NCBI GenBank assembly: GCA_050740695.1
Contig: JBOIDR010000001.1
Coordinates: 1 to 64,000 of the forward strand
Direction of reading: 5' to 3'
From: JACCXJ01 sp050740695
GTDB taxonomy: Bacteria > Pseudomonadota > Gammaproteobacteria > JACCXJ01
DNA length: 64,000 nt
This document shows positions 31,251-41,939 of the stretch, piece by piece (positions within the stretch are counted from its first letter, which is position 1; every line of letters begins with the position of its first letter). Below the pieces are notes generated by a model. The model was given only the letters and a program-made list of their open reading frames with translations, was not told where the DNA came from and did no database searches. Position numbers and translations under genes: made by a program.

Positions 31251-31679
31251 CTACGAGCGTCCCGCCTGCCGGCGCAGGCGCTGGATCGCCTGGAGCTGGG
31301 CGGCGGCCTCGGCGTACTCGGCCAGCGCCTTGGCGTAGTCGATCTGCCCGCTCTTGTCGGAGAGCATCTGCTCGGCGCGGACCCTGACCTCGAGCGCGGA
31401 GGCCTCGTCGATGTCGTGGGCACGTACCGCGGTGTCGGAGAGGACCGTCACCATGCGCGGCTGGACCTCCAGGATCCCGCCCGAGACGTAGAATGCCTCC
31501 TCCTCGCCGCTCGAGAGTTTGAGTCGGACCTCGCCCGGCTTGAGCCGGGTCAAAAGCGGGGTATGGCCCGCGGCGATGCCGACCTCGCCCATCTCTGCGG
31601 GCGCGAACACCATCTCCGCCTGCCCCGAATAAATCGATGCCTCGGCGCTCACGATGTCGATGTGGATGGTCATGGCCAT
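31251..31679 (-). CDS. atpC: ATP synthase F1 epsilon subunit
   Basis: 142 residues from ATG at 31679; a second ATG two codons later is possible. The N-terminal beta-sandwich begins TIHIDIVSAEASIYSGQAEM and includes GIAAGHTPLLTRLKPGEVRL and AFYVSGGILEVQPRMVTVLS. The C-terminal helical hairpin is complete. Epsilon couples gamma rotation and inhibits ATP hydrolysis. Last gene of the atp operon, 38 nt after atpD. Confidence 0.96.
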   Translation of the reverse strand: MAMTIHIDIVSAEASIYSGQAEMVFAPAEMGEVGIAAGHTPLLTRLKPGEVRLKLSSGEEEAFYVSGGILEVQPRMVTVLSDTAVRAHDIDEASALEVRVRAEQMLSDKSGQIDYAKALAEYAEAAAQLQAIQRLRRQAGRS

Positions 31680-31717
31680 GGGGTGGTCGGGTATCAGTAT
31701 AGCCGGCTTATAGCCGG

Positions 31718-33097
31718 CTACAGCCGTTGGGCCTTCTCCGTGGCCTCCTCGATGGAGCCGAGCATATAGAAGGCCTGCTCGGGGAGGCTGTCGTACTCCC
31801 CCTCCACGATCCCCTTGAAGCCCTTGATGGTCTCCTTGAGGGGCACATACTTGCCGGGGCTGCCGGTAAACACCTCGGCCACGAAGAACGGCTGGGACAG
31901 GAAGCGCTGGATCTTGCGCGCACGGGAGACCGTCAGCTTGTCGGTCTCCGACAGCTCGTCCATGCCCAGGATGGCGATGATGTCGCGAAGCTCCTTGTAG
32001 CGCTGCAAGGTCTGCTGCACCGCGCGGGCCGTCTCGTAGTGTTCCTGGCCGACGACCAGGGGGTCGAGTTGGCGGCTGGTCGAGTCGAGCGGGTCCACGG
32101 CCGGATAGATGCCGAGCTCCGCGATCTGGCGCGAGAGCACCACGGTCGCATCCAGGTGCGCGAAGGTCGTGGCCGGCGAGGGATCGGTCAGGTCGTCGGC
32201 CGGGACGTACACGGCCTGTACAGACGTGATGGAGCCCGTGCGCGTCGAGGTGATGCGCTCCTGGAGCCTGCCCATCTCCTCGGCCAGGGTCGGCTGGTAG
32301 CCGACCGCCGAGGGCATGCGCCCCAGGAGCGCCGAGCACTCGACGCCAGCGAGTGTGAAGCGGTAAATGTTGTCGATGAAGAGAAGCACATCCCGGCCCT
32401 CGTCGCGGAAGTACTCCGCGAGCGTCAAGCCCGTGAGGCCCACCCGCAGGCGGTTGCCGGGCGGCTCATTCATCTGGCCGTAGACGAGCGAGACCTTGTC
32501 GAGGATCTTGGACTCGGTCATCTCGTGATAGAAGTCGTTGCCCTCGCGGGTGCGCTCGCCGACACCAGCGAACACCGAGTAACCGCTGTGCTCGATGGCG
32601 ATGTTGCGGATCAGCTCCATCAAGATGACGGTCTTGCCGACCCCCGCGCCGCCGAAGAGCCCGATCTTGCCGCCCTTGGCGAACGGGCATGTGAGATCGA
32701 TGACCTTGATGCCGGTCTCGAGGAGCTCGGTGGTCGGCGACAGCTCGACGAACTTCGGCGCGGGGCGATGGATCGGCCACCTCTCGTCCTCGCCGATGGG
32801 GCCTTTCTCGTCGATGGGCGCGCCTAGCACGTCGATGATCCGGCCGAGCGTCTTTTGTCCCACGGGGACCGAGATCGGCGCGCCGGTGTTGGTCGCCTTG
32901 AGACCGCGCTGTAAGCCGTCGGTCGAGCCGAGTGCGATGGTGCGCACCACCCCCCCGCCGAGCTGCTGCTGGACCTCCAAGGTCGTGCCGCTCGCCTCGA
33001 CGAGGAGTGCGTCGTAGATCTTGGGCACGGCCTTGCTCGGAAACTCCGCGTCCACCACGGCGCCGATGATCTGTACCACTTTTCCGTTGCTCGACAT
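31718..33097 (-). CDS. atpD: ATP synthase F1 beta subunit
   Basis: 459 residues from ATG at 33097 (SSNGKVVQIIGAVVDAEFPS). The P-loop is GLFGGAGVGKTVILMELIRN; the catalytic GVGERTREGNDFYHEM region and the ALLGRMPSAVGYQPTLAEEM segment are present. Beta carries the catalytic nucleotide site of F1. The frame is open a little further upstream (into repeat DNA), but family homology begins at the chosen ATG. It is separated from atpG by a 395 bp repeat-containing insertion, so it may have lost tight coupling. Confidence 0.97.
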   Translation of the reverse strand: MSSNGKVVQIIGAVVDAEFPSKAVPKIYDALLVEASGTTLEVQQQLGGGVVRTIALGSTDGLQRGLKATNTGAPISVPVGQKTLGRIIDVLGAPIDEKGPIGEDERWPIHRPAPKFVELSPTTELLETGIKVIDLTCPFAKGGKIGLFGGAGVGKTVILMELIRNIAIEHSGYSVFAGVGERTREGNDFYHEMTESKILDKVSLVYGQMNEPPGNRLRVGLTGLTLAEYFRDEGRDVLLFIDNIYRFTLAGVECSALLGRMPSAVGYQPTLAEEMGRLQERITSTRTGSITSVQAVYVPADDLTDPSPATTFAHLDATVVLSRQIAELGIYPAVDPLDSTSRQLDPLVVGQEHYETARAVQQTLQRYKELRDIIAILGMDELSETDKLTVSRARKIQRFLSQPFFVAEVFTGSPGKYVPLKETIKGFKGIVEGEYDSLPEQAFYMLGSIEEATEKAQRL

Positions 33098-33315
33098 GAC
33101 TTTATCCCCTACGCTCACCCCAGCCCTCTCCCATGGGGAGAGGGGACTGACATAGATTCTCACGCAGCCAAGGTTATACTTCCCGACTTCAGCAAACCTG
33201 GAAATCCTATCTCCCTCAGAGAGAAGGTCGGGATGCCGGGAATCAGATCAAAAATTTTCATTGATTTTGATCCGATCATGCCCAACCGCTCCCGGTAGCG
33301 GTGGCGTGCGTTTCC

Positions 33316-33451
33316 GATCCCCTCCCCTGCGGAGCGGGGGAGGGCTAGGGTGGGGGTAAAAGGCGCCACGGCCGGGACAGGGCTTGGTCAGCCCGCCAAG
33401 TCCTGACCCCCACCCCTGCCCTCCCCCGTCCGCGGGCGGACAGGGGAGGGA
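33316..33451. repeat. Dispersed copy of the compound palindromic unit, between atpG and atpD
   Basis: CCCCTCCCCTGCGGAGCGGG then GGAGGGCTAGGGTGGGGGTA, a linker with CTTGGTCAGC, then CCCTCCCCCGTCCGCGGGCG and GACAGGGGAGGGA. Both hairpins of the 146 bp array unit are present in the same order. It fills most of a 395 bp gap inside the atp operon. Confidence 0.85.
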
Positions 33452-33492
33452 GTATCCCGGTGCCCGAAATTTCAAGTATGTTTGGATAGACT

Positions 33493-34353
33493 TCACACCG
33501 CGGCGGCGCCGGCCACGATCTCCGAGAGCTCGCGGGTGATCGAGGCCTGGCGCGCCTTGTTGTAAACCAGCCGCAATTCGTCGATGAGCTTGCCGGCATT
33601 GTCCGAAGCGCTCTTCATCGCCACCATGCGTGCCGCCTGCTCGCAGGCGATGTTCTCGACCACGCCCTGATACACCAACGACTCGATGAAGCGTTGGAGC
33701 AAATGGTCCAGGACCTCCTTGGCCTCGGGCTCGTAGAGATAATCCCAGTGGTGTTTCAGCTCTACCCCGGGGTCCGGCTCGAGCGGGACGAGCCGTTCGA
33801 AACGCGGGCGCTGGGTCATCGAGTTAATAAAGGTGTTGGTTACCAGGAAGACCTGGTCGATGCGCCCCTCGCTGTAGCCGTCGAGCATCACCTTGACGGT
33901 CCCGATCAGGTCCTCCAACTTCGGCGCATCCCCGAGATGGCTCGCCTGGGCGACGATCCTGGCACCGATGCGGCCGAAGAACCCGATGGCCTTGTTCCCG
34001 ATCGGACATACCTCGATCCCGAGCCCTTGACTTTCCCACTCCTTCAACTTTTGAATCATGGCCCGGAAGAGGTTGGCGTTGAGCCCGCCGCACAGGCCGC
34101 GATCGGTCGACACCACGATGACGCCCACCCGCCGCGCCTCGCGCGGGATGAGGTAGGGGTGGTGGTACTCGCTGTGGGCATGCGCGAGGTGCGCGATCAC
34201 CATGCGGATCTTCTCGGCATAGGGACGCGCCGCGCGCATGCGGTCCTGGGCCTTTCGCATCTTGCTGGCCGCGACCATCTCCATGGCCTTGGTGATCTTC
34301 TGCGTGCCCTGCACACTCTTGATCTTGGTTCGGATCTCCTTGCCGGCGGCCAT
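33493..34353 (-). CDS. atpG: ATP synthase F1 gamma subunit
   Basis: 286 residues. The N-terminal rotor helix is AAGKEIRTKIKSVQGTQKIT, then KAMEMVAASKMRKAQDRM. The C-terminal helix has AARMVAMKSASDNAGKLIDE, then LRLVYNKARQASITRELSEI. Gamma is the central stalk linking c-ring rotation to beta catalysis. It follows atpA by 14 nt. Confidence 0.97.
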   Translation of the reverse strand: MAAGKEIRTKIKSVQGTQKITKAMEMVAASKMRKAQDRMRAARPYAEKIRMVIAHLAHAHSEYHHPYLIPREARRVGVIVVSTDRGLCGGLNANLFRAMIQKLKEWESQGLGIEVCPIGNKAIGFFGRIGARIVAQASHLGDAPKLEDLIGTVKVMLDGYSEGRIDQVFLVTNTFINSMTQRPRFERLVPLEPDPGVELKHHWDYLYEPEAKEVLDHLLQRFIESLVYQGVVENIACEQAARMVAMKSASDNAGKLIDELRLVYNKARQASITRELSEIVAGAAAV

Positions 34354-34367
34354 GTCAGCGTAGCGTC

Positions 34368-35909
<1,542 letters not shown>

Positions 35910-35952
35910 CGGTCTCTCTCAATCAAATGTAATCCAATGTAACCTAATGTAG

Positions 35953-36235
35953 GGTGGGTTAGGCGCGGCGCCGTAACCCACCAACCCGGCGCGCGGCGCG
36001 CCGCCTTAATTCTATCCAAACATATTTGACATATATGTCGTCCCTTCCCCCTGGAAGGGGGAAGGATAGGATGGGGGTCGAGCGCATCCGGTCGCACGGA
36101 CGCAGCCCGCGGCGCTCGACCCCCACCTGAACTTCCCCGCCAAGCCCTTCAGCCACTGGCCAAGCCTCGTCTCCACCTGACGCGCCTCGCCCCCACCCTA
36201 ACCCTCCCCCGCTCCGCAGGGGAGGGAACCCTCGC
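35953..36235. repeat. Repeat mosaic between atpH and atpA
   Basis: Three parts are visible. An inverted repeat GGTGGGTTAGGCGCGGCGCC-GTAACCCACC lies at 35953-35982. CCTTCCCCCTGGAAGGGGGAAGG and GTCGAGCGC...GCGCTCGAC palindromes follow to about 36122. A half unit of the array family, CCCACCCTAACCCTCCCCCG then CTCCGCAGGGGAGGGAA, lies at about 36193-36230. No coding sequence is supported in the whole 35910-36324 gap. Confidence 0.8.
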
Positions 36236-36324
36236 GCTTGGACGTTATTTGACTTTCGATACGAATCAGAACTTGTTCGAGCGGTCTTGTTGAAAATTTG
36301 TGACGCAAGAATCTATTAATCACA

Positions 36325-36858
36325 TTACGCAAACTGGCTGGCGAGCTGTTGCAACCGCCCGCGCACCGAGGCATCGATCACCAGATCGCCCATGCGGATC
36401 ACCGCCCCGCCTATGAGCGCCGGATCGATGCGGTGCTGCACCTCGATCTCCTTGCCGGCCTGCCGCCTCACCGCACGCTCGATCGCCAACCGCTGACCCT
36501 CTTCCAGCGCGAAGGCCGAGACCACCTCGACCTCGGCCACGCCCGCGGCCTCGGCAACGAGTGCCGCGTACAGGCGCGCGATCTCCGGAAGGATCAGGAT
36601 CCGATCGGCATCCAGGAGCACGCGGACGAAGTTACGCAGATCCGGGGGGAGGCGTTCCCCGGCGAGGTCGAAGATCAACTGGGTCAGACGCGGGCGACCG
36701 ATCCGTGGGTCATGCACGAGCGCGCGCAGGGTCGGATCCGAGAACAAAGCGGCGAGGAGGGCCAGTCCTTCGGACCAGGGCGACACCTGGCCGCTGCCGC
36801 GGGCATGCTCGAAGGCGGCCTGGGCATAGGGACGCGCGAGGGTCGCCGTTTCCAGCAT
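36325..36858 (-). CDS. atpH: ATP synthase F1 delta subunit
   Basis: 177 residues. The N-terminus ATLARPYAQAAFEHARGSGQ is the family signature and the C-terminus has GGAVIRMGDLVIDASVRGRL, then QQLASQ. Delta (OSCP) clamps the peripheral stalk to the top of F1. It begins 2 nt after the atpF stop. Confidence 0.96.
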   Translation of the reverse strand: MLETATLARPYAQAAFEHARGSGQVSPWSEGLALLAALFSDPTLRALVHDPRIGRPRLTQLIFDLAGERLPPDLRNFVRVLLDADRILILPEIARLYAALVAEAAGVAEVEVVSAFALEEGQRLAIERAVRRQAGKEIEVQHRIDPALIGGAVIRMGDLVIDASVRGRLQQLASQFA

Positions 36859-36860
36859 GG

Positions 36861-37331
36861 TCAGAGCCGTGCCGCGAGCTTGTCGAGGAAGGCCTTGTGG
36901 GCCACGGCATCGACCTCGCGCAACAGAACCTGCTCGGCCCCGACCAGTGCCAGGCGCGCGACCTCACGCTGTAGCGACTCCCGCGCCTGCTGGATCTCCT
37001 GGGCGATCTGATCCTGGGCGGCGGCGATGATGCGCTCGGCCTCGACCCTGGCAGCGGCCTTGGCCTCCTCGACCATCTCGTCGGCCCGTTTCTGCGCATA
37101 GGCGACCGCCTCCTGGGCCTTCTGGTGGCCTTCGCGCAGGACCGCCTTGGCACGGTTCTCGGCCAGCTCCAGATCATGCCGGCCCTTCTCCGCGGCGGCC
37201 AAGCCGTCGGCGATCTTCTTGGCGCGTTCTGCCATGGCCCGGGTGAGCGGCGGCCATACGAAACGCATGGTGAACCACACGAGGATCGCGAAGGTGATGG
37301 CCTGGCCTAAAAGAGTGGCGTTGATATCCAT
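36861..37331 (-). CDS. atpF: ATP synthase F0 b subunit
   Basis: 156 residues. One N-terminal membrane helix, MDINATLLGQAITFAILVWF, precedes a long charged coiled coil (about residues 30-140) rich in Ala, Glu and Lys. It is the homodimeric peripheral stalk. The length matches the E. coli subunit. Confidence 0.96.
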   Translation of the reverse strand: MDINATLLGQAITFAILVWFTMRFVWPPLTRAMAERAKKIADGLAAAEKGRHDLELAENRAKAVLREGHQKAQEAVAYAQKRADEMVEEAKAAARVEAERIIAAAQDQIAQEIQQARESLQREVARLALVGAEQVLLREVDAVAHKAFLDKLAARL

Positions 37332-37376
37332 GGCGATATCCCAACTATATTCCTACTGGGGGGCACGATCCCCGGG

Positions 37377-37670
37377 CTAGCCCCCGGCGAGCTTTGCGAC
37401 CGCAGCACCGAAGCCGAAGGGATCGGCGAACAGCACGTACAGGCCCATGGCGGCGCTGATCATGGGCACGGCGTCGACCAGACCGGCGACCAGGAAGAAG
37501 CGCCCGATGAGGAGGTTCGCGAGCTCCGGCTGGCGCGCCACCCCTTCGAGGAATTTGCCCCCCAAAAGCCCGACGCCGATCGCCGCCCCCAGGGCGCCCA
37601 GCCCCAGCATAAGGGCCACGGCGACGACTGCGAGCCCCTGGACGTTACTCAATGCACTGACGAGTTCCAT
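37377..37670 (-). CDS. atpE: ATP synthase F0 c subunit
   Basis: 97 residues with two membrane helices. The first has the glycine-rich LMLGLGALGAAIGVGLLGGK; the polar loop is RQPELANLL. The second carries the ion-binding acid as Asp in LVAGLVDAVPMISAAMGLYV. Asp and the absence of the sodium-type Gln/Glu pattern suggest proton coupling. The C-terminal tail GFGAAVAKLAGG is somewhat longer than in E. coli. Confidence 0.96.
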   Translation of the reverse strand: MELVSALSNVQGLAVVAVALMLGLGALGAAIGVGLLGGKFLEGVARQPELANLLIGRFFLVAGLVDAVPMISAAMGLYVLFADPFGFGAAVAKLAGG

Positions 37671-37697
37671 ATTTTTCTCCTAGCGGTGTGCCTGCAA

Positions 37698-38468
37698 CTA
37701 ATGACTCTCGTGCGCCATGCTGAGGTACACGATCGTCAACATCATGAAGATATAGGCCTGTAAGGTGATGATGAGGATGTGGAAGATGGCCCACGGCGCT
37801 CCGAGCAACCATTGCACCGGATAGGGCAGGAGCGCGATCAAAATAAACACCATCTCGCCCGCGTACATATTGCCGAAGAGTCGCAAGGCGAGCGATAGGG
37901 GCTTGGCCACGTCCTCGATGATCCGAAACACGACGTTGACGGGCGCGAGCTTCGGGCCGAAGGGCACGGACATCACCTCGTGAGCGAAACCGCGGGTCCC
38001 CTTGACCTTGAAGCTGTAATAGAGCATGAGCCCGAAGACCGAAAGCGACATCGCGAACGTCAAGTTCGGATCGGTGGTCGGAACGGACTTGAAATAATGC
38101 ACGCCCTGGTCGCCGAGGAGCTTGGGGAGGAGATCGACGGGCAGGAGGTCCATGGCGTTCATGAGGAACACCCACACGAAGATGGTGAGCGCGAGCGGCG
38201 CCACGAGCGGATTGTGGCCGTGGAAGATCCCCTTGACCGAGCCGTCCACCAGCTCGAACACCATCTCGACGAAGTTCTGCAGCCCCGCAGGGACCCCCGA
38301 GGTTGCGCCCCGGGCGACGAGATACAGGAGACCGAAGGCCAGCCCCCCGACCAGTCCCGACACCGCGAGCGTATCGACGTGGACGGTCCAGAAGCCCGAG
38401 CCCTGTGCGTTGTTGGTCAGGTGATGCAGGATGTACTGCGAGGCCGATTGCGGCGCTTCGACTGCCAT
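37698..38468 (-). CDS. atpB: ATP synthase F0 a subunit
   Basis: 256 residues, polytopic. The essential Arg of the proton half-channels is in PLSLALRLFGNMYAGEMVFI; the last helix region is ITLQAYIFMMLTIVYLSMAH. It forms the stator channel against the c-ring. It follows atpI by 42 nt. Confidence 0.96.
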   Translation of the reverse strand: MAVEAPQSASQYILHHLTNNAQGSGFWTVHVDTLAVSGLVGGLAFGLLYLVARGATSGVPAGLQNFVEMVFELVDGSVKGIFHGHNPLVAPLALTIFVWVFLMNAMDLLPVDLLPKLLGDQGVHYFKSVPTTDPNLTFAMSLSVFGLMLYYSFKVKGTRGFAHEVMSVPFGPKLAPVNVVFRIIEDVAKPLSLALRLFGNMYAGEMVFILIALLPYPVQWLLGAPWAIFHILIITLQAYIFMMLTIVYLSMAHESH

Positions 38469-38510
38469 GACGGGTGTTCTATTTCCCCAACGACTCTTGT
38501 GCTTCCAGTT

Positions 38511-38861
38511 CTATTGCTTCCCCAACATCGCCAGGCCATAGGCCCCGAGCGTCGCGGCATAGGCGATAAAAAGCGGCCCCACCGCCACGGCCTCGTACTC
38601 GAGGAACGTCACGACGAAAAGACCGAGGGTAACCCCGAACTTGACCAGCTCCGCCAGGACTTGCGCGCCGAGCAGCCCGCCCGGCGACAGCCCTTTTGTT
38701 CGCGCGACACACAAGGCCGCGGCCGCGGTCGCCGCGATCCCGATGCCGCCACCGCAGAGCGCCGAGAGCGCAAAGCGGAGCTGGTAGATCACACAAACCA
38801 GCGCCACCGCCGCCGTCACGCCGATCTGGAGGACGAGGAGTCTCTGTATGTCCCTGTCCAA
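38511..38861 (-). CDS. atpI: AtpI-like protein of the atp operon
   Basis: About 116 residues with four hydrophobic helices, including LVLQIGVTAAVALVCVIYQL, LCGGGIGIAATAAAALCVA and the KFGVTLGLFVVTFLEYEAVA ending. The start is uncertain: no ATG exists in this frame near the core. TTG at 38861 with GGGGTAGG just upstream fits the usual AtpI length; GTG at 38958 would extend into the preceding gene's flank. AtpI assists c-ring assembly or Mg2+ supply. Its place before atpB supports the call. Confidence 0.75.
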   Translation of the reverse strand: MDRDIQRLLVLQIGVTAAVALVCVIYQLRFALSALCGGGIGIAATAAAALCVARTKGLSPGGLLGAQVLAELVKFGVTLGLFVVTFLEYEAVAVGPLFIAYAATLGAYGLAMLGKQ

Positions 38862-38985
38862 CCTACCCCGCGATGCGGCAGCGCGCCATGCTAGTGTAAG
38901 TGCCGATACCGAGTCAACTCGCTTCCCGCCGAGCCGAGACTGCCGGCCCGCCTTCACTAACCACTGCCGAGGGCTCGGGTGCGCG

Positions 38986-39495
38986 TCAGGTGAACCAGAA
39001 CGCAAGCTGAACGGCCAGCCACACCACGGTGGCGGCGACGAAACCGGTGGCAGCGCGCCGCGTCCACAGGTACTTCTTCTGCACGATCTTGGCGTTGACG
39101 TGCACCTGGGTCAAAACCTGGTCGAGCGCGTCCTCGACCGAGAGGCCCATGAACGCCCGCACATAATCGGCCGGCTCCATCCCGTGTATGTCGCCAAAAT
39201 AAAAGAGTGAGCGCTTGGCGACCGGGTGATGCGTGAGGCGCGGACGAAGTGCGAGGACCGCCGAGATCAAGGAGAATGCGAGCGTAGCCAGGAGCACCCA
39301 ATAGGCGATCGAGGGGATCAGGTGCTCTTCCGACTTGAGCTGGGAAAACGCCTGCTGTCCGGTCAAGGTCAGCGCGGCGACAAAGATCGCGGAGCCCGCG
39401 AAGAGCGCGCGGATCTTCTCGTCCGTGGCGCGGATCTGGGCGTGCAGGTTATCCAGGATCTGGACGGCGAGCCGCAACGCCTCGGCATTCGACAT
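38986..39495 (-). CDS. Pycsar-effector-like (DUF5706-type) membrane protein
   Basis: 169 residues from ATG at 39495; ATG at 39522 is an alternative. Three hydrophobic segments are visible (about 30-50, 62-86 and 147-168). The first two are joined to the third by a cytoplasmic part with SLFYFGDIHGMEPADYVRAF and LSVEDALDQVLTQVHVNAKI, then VQKKYLWTRRA. This layout and wording resemble transmembrane effectors of Pycsar antiphage systems, which respond to cCMP or cUMP. No nucleotide cyclase gene is adjacent, so a defence role is only a guess. It lies just before atpI on the same strand. Confidence 0.55.
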   Translation of the reverse strand: MSNAEALRLAVQILDNLHAQIRATDEKIRALFAGSAIFVAALTLTGQQAFSQLKSEEHLIPSIAYWVLLATLAFSLISAVLALRPRLTHHPVAKRSLFYFGDIHGMEPADYVRAFMGLSVEDALDQVLTQVHVNAKIVQKKYLWTRRAATGFVAATVVWLAVQLAFWFT

Positions 39496-39602
39496 TGTCC
39501 CGGTCCGCTGCCCGGGCTCCATGACGGAAACCGGGTGCGGGGCCGAGGTGTCCTTGCGAGCACCCCGTCCGGCCGGCGAGGCGCGCATGCCGGTACGCCT
39601 GG

Positions 39603-41870
39603 TCAAGGGGCCGGTAACTCGATTACCGGGGGGGCGATTACCGGGCGGGCGGGCACCGGGCGGCGGCCGGGGATCCGCCTTATCGCCGACATTTCGGTCC
39701 CCGCGGAGGGATCCGTAAGCTGATCGACCGTTGGGGGATCGACCGCTGTGGGATCGGCCGCCGGGGCGTCTACACTGGTTCGCGCGACGGGTGCGACCGG
39801 GCGGACGCGGACTGCCCCATCGGCGCCTGCCGAGGCCAATCGCAAGCCATCGGGGCTCACGGCCACGTCGTAGACCGCCCCACCCTCGCCCTCGAACCGA
39901 GCGACGGCCCGGCAAGTGGCTAGGTCCCACACCCGCACGCTGCCATCCGCGCTGCCCGAGTAGAGCGAGACACTATCCGGGCTCACGGCTACATCGTAGA
40001 CCGCGCCACTGTGCCCGGTACATGCCGTCCCTTTGCGACCCGACACGGGATCGGGAGTGGCGAGATCCCAGATCCGGACCGTGCCATCCCAGCTCGCGGT
40101 CGCGAGGCGTGCGCCGTCGGGGCTGAAGGCGACTTTGTAGACCCGGCCCGCATGAGCGGTGAGGGTGGTGAGCCGCTTGCCGGTGGCGGTCTCCCAGACG
40201 CGCACGGTCCCGTCCCGCCCGGCCGTGGCGAGCCGCGATCCATCGGGGCTGAAAGCGAGGCCATAGACCCGTCCGGGATGGCCTTCCCGGCTCCACAGCG
40301 CCTGGCCCGTCACGGTATCCCAGCGCCTGACGGTGCCGTCCGCCCCCGCGGTCGCGAGCCACGAGCCGTCGGGCGCGAACACGACGCCGTACACCGCGCC
40401 CGCATGGCCCTCGCCCCCATGGCCATCGATGGCGAGCACGGCCTTGCCGGAGGCGCCGTCGAATACGCGTGTCTTGCCATCCGACCCCACCGTTGCGAGG
40501 CGTGAGCCGTCGGAGCTCATGGCCACGCCGAAGCGGGGTGTGCCGCCATCCTCCAGGACCGCGAGCGCCTGCCCGGAAGCGCGCTCCCACAGCGTCGTCG
40601 TGCCGTCCCAGCCGCTCGTGACGAGCCTCGCACCGTCGGGGCTCATGGCCACGCCGTAGACCGCGGCGCCATGGCCCCTGAGCTTGGCGAGCGCGGCCCC
40701 GGTACCCGCCTCCCATAGCCGCACCATGCGGTCCTCCCCGCCCGTGGCCACGACTGTCCCGGCCGGATCCATCGCGACGCCGAAGACCGCGGCCGTATGG
40801 CCCTTGGCCTTCCACAGCGCTTTCCCTGAGTCCGGTGCCCACATCCGCACCGTGCGGTCGCCACCGGTAGTGCAGAGCGATCCGTCCCGGGCAAACGCGA
40901 CGCCGTAGACCGCGGCGTCGTGGCCTTTCAGCGTACCAAGCGCCTGGCCGGATGCGGCGTCGAACAGTCGCACCGTACCATCCTCGCCGGCGGTTGCGAG
41001 GCGTGACCCATCCCGACTGTAGGCGATACCGAAAACACGGCCCTCCTGCCCTGCGCGCACAAAGAGCGGAGTGCCCGACGCCACTTCCCATACCCGCACG
41101 CTGCCGTCCTCGCCGGCGGACGCGAGCCGCTGCCCATCCGGGCTCACGACGATGCCATAGACGCGGCCGCTGTGGCCCTCGATACGCAGCAGGGGAACAC
41201 CCGAGACGGCGTCCCACAACCGTACGCCGCCGTCACCGGCCGTGGCCAAGTGCCGTCCATCCGGGCTGTAGGCGATGCCGAAGAGGGGTGCGTCCGGGCC
41301 GTCGAGCGTCAGGATCTCGCTCCCCGTCGCGACGTCGTAGATCCGCGCCGTGCCGTCCTCACCCGCGACGGCGAACCGTGAGCGATCGGGATGGAAAGCG
41401 ACCCCGTAGAGCGCCCCGCCGGGAAGGGCGATCTTCAGGGACTCCCGGCCCGTCCCCGCTTCCCACACCCGTGCGGTCCCATCGAGAGCGGCAGTCGCGA
41501 GCCGCTGTCCATCGCCGCTGTAGGCAAGCCCCCAGACCCCATCCGTGTGACCACGGAAAGTCAGCGGCGGTGGCGCGATACCGAGACTGTCCATTTCCTG
41601 GTCCGCGGGCGCGGCTGAGGTCGGATCTGCCGCGGCAGCGGCGTCGCGCCGACTGTCCGCCCGGTCGACCGCCACAGGGCCGACGCGCGACGGGCGGGTC
41701 GCTGCGATCAAGGCCGGCGAGCCCGAAAGCTCTTGCGCCGGTTCCCCGATCGGACCTTGTGCCGCCAGACCATTGCCGTGGGCGAGCAGGGCGATGAGCG
41801 ACACGAGCAGGGACGCACACGCGCAACCGAAGAGCTTGAAACGCAAAGACATTGCAAGGCACGAGGACAT
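39603..41870 (-). CDS. Exported 14-repeat WD40 protein
   Basis: About 755 residues from ATG at 41870; ATG at 41852 is also possible. An N-terminal hydrophobic signal (LFGCACASLLVSLIALLAHG) is followed by a linker and 14 consecutive WD40 repeats of about 41-43 residues. Each has a core like GVAFSPDGSRLATAGxDGTV and ends RVWD/RLWE. Fourteen repeats would form two seven-bladed propellers. The C-terminus is a Pro/Thr/Asp-rich tail. Repeats are highly alike, suggesting recent duplication. Export and a binding role outside the cytoplasm are likely; the partner is unknown. There is no protease, kinase or caspase domain. Confidence 0.85.
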   Translation of the reverse strand: MSSCLAMSLRFKLFGCACASLLVSLIALLAHGNGLAAQGPIGEPAQELSGSPALIAATRPSRVGPVAVDRADSRRDAAAAADPTSAAPADQEMDSLGIAPPPLTFRGHTDGVWGLAYSGDGQRLATAALDGTARVWEAGTGRESLKIALPGGALYGVAFHPDRSRFAVAGEDGTARIYDVATGSEILTLDGPDAPLFGIAYSPDGRHLATAGDGGVRLWDAVSGVPLLRIEGHSGRVYGIVVSPDGQRLASAGEDGSVRVWEVASGTPLFVRAGQEGRVFGIAYSRDGSRLATAGEDGTVRLFDAASGQALGTLKGHDAAVYGVAFARDGSLCTTGGDRTVRMWAPDSGKALWKAKGHTAAVFGVAMDPAGTVVATGGEDRMVRLWEAGTGAALAKLRGHGAAVYGVAMSPDGARLVTSGWDGTTTLWERASGQALAVLEDGGTPRFGVAMSSDGSRLATVGSDGKTRVFDGASGKAVLAIDGHGGEGHAGAVYGVVFAPDGSWLATAGADGTVRRWDTVTGQALWSREGHPGRVYGLAFSPDGSRLATAGRDGTVRVWETATGKRLTTLTAHAGRVYKVAFSPDGARLATASWDGTVRIWDLATPDPVSGRKGTACTGHSGAVYDVAVSPDSVSLYSGSADGSVRVWDLATCRAVARFEGEGGAVYDVAVSPDGLRLASAGADGAVRVRPVAPVARTSVDAPAADPTAVDPPTVDQLTDPSAGTEMSAIRRIPGRRPVPARPVIAPPVIELPAP

Positions 41871-41939
41871 CACGGAGGGCGCCTGATCCTGATTCTGACC
41901 GGAGTACTGTCGATCACGGTCCCGGGCGTATTCCGGATC

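Noticed and set aside
31718..33163. Longer AtpD starting at 33163
   Set aside because: The extra 22 residues are encoded by repeat-like DNA and match no AtpD; MSSNGKVVQIIG is the family start.
38840..38940. Promoter for the atp operon (TTGACT near 38930)
   Set aside because: The nearest -10-like hexamer TACACT is only 13 bp downstream, too close for a sigma-70 promoter.
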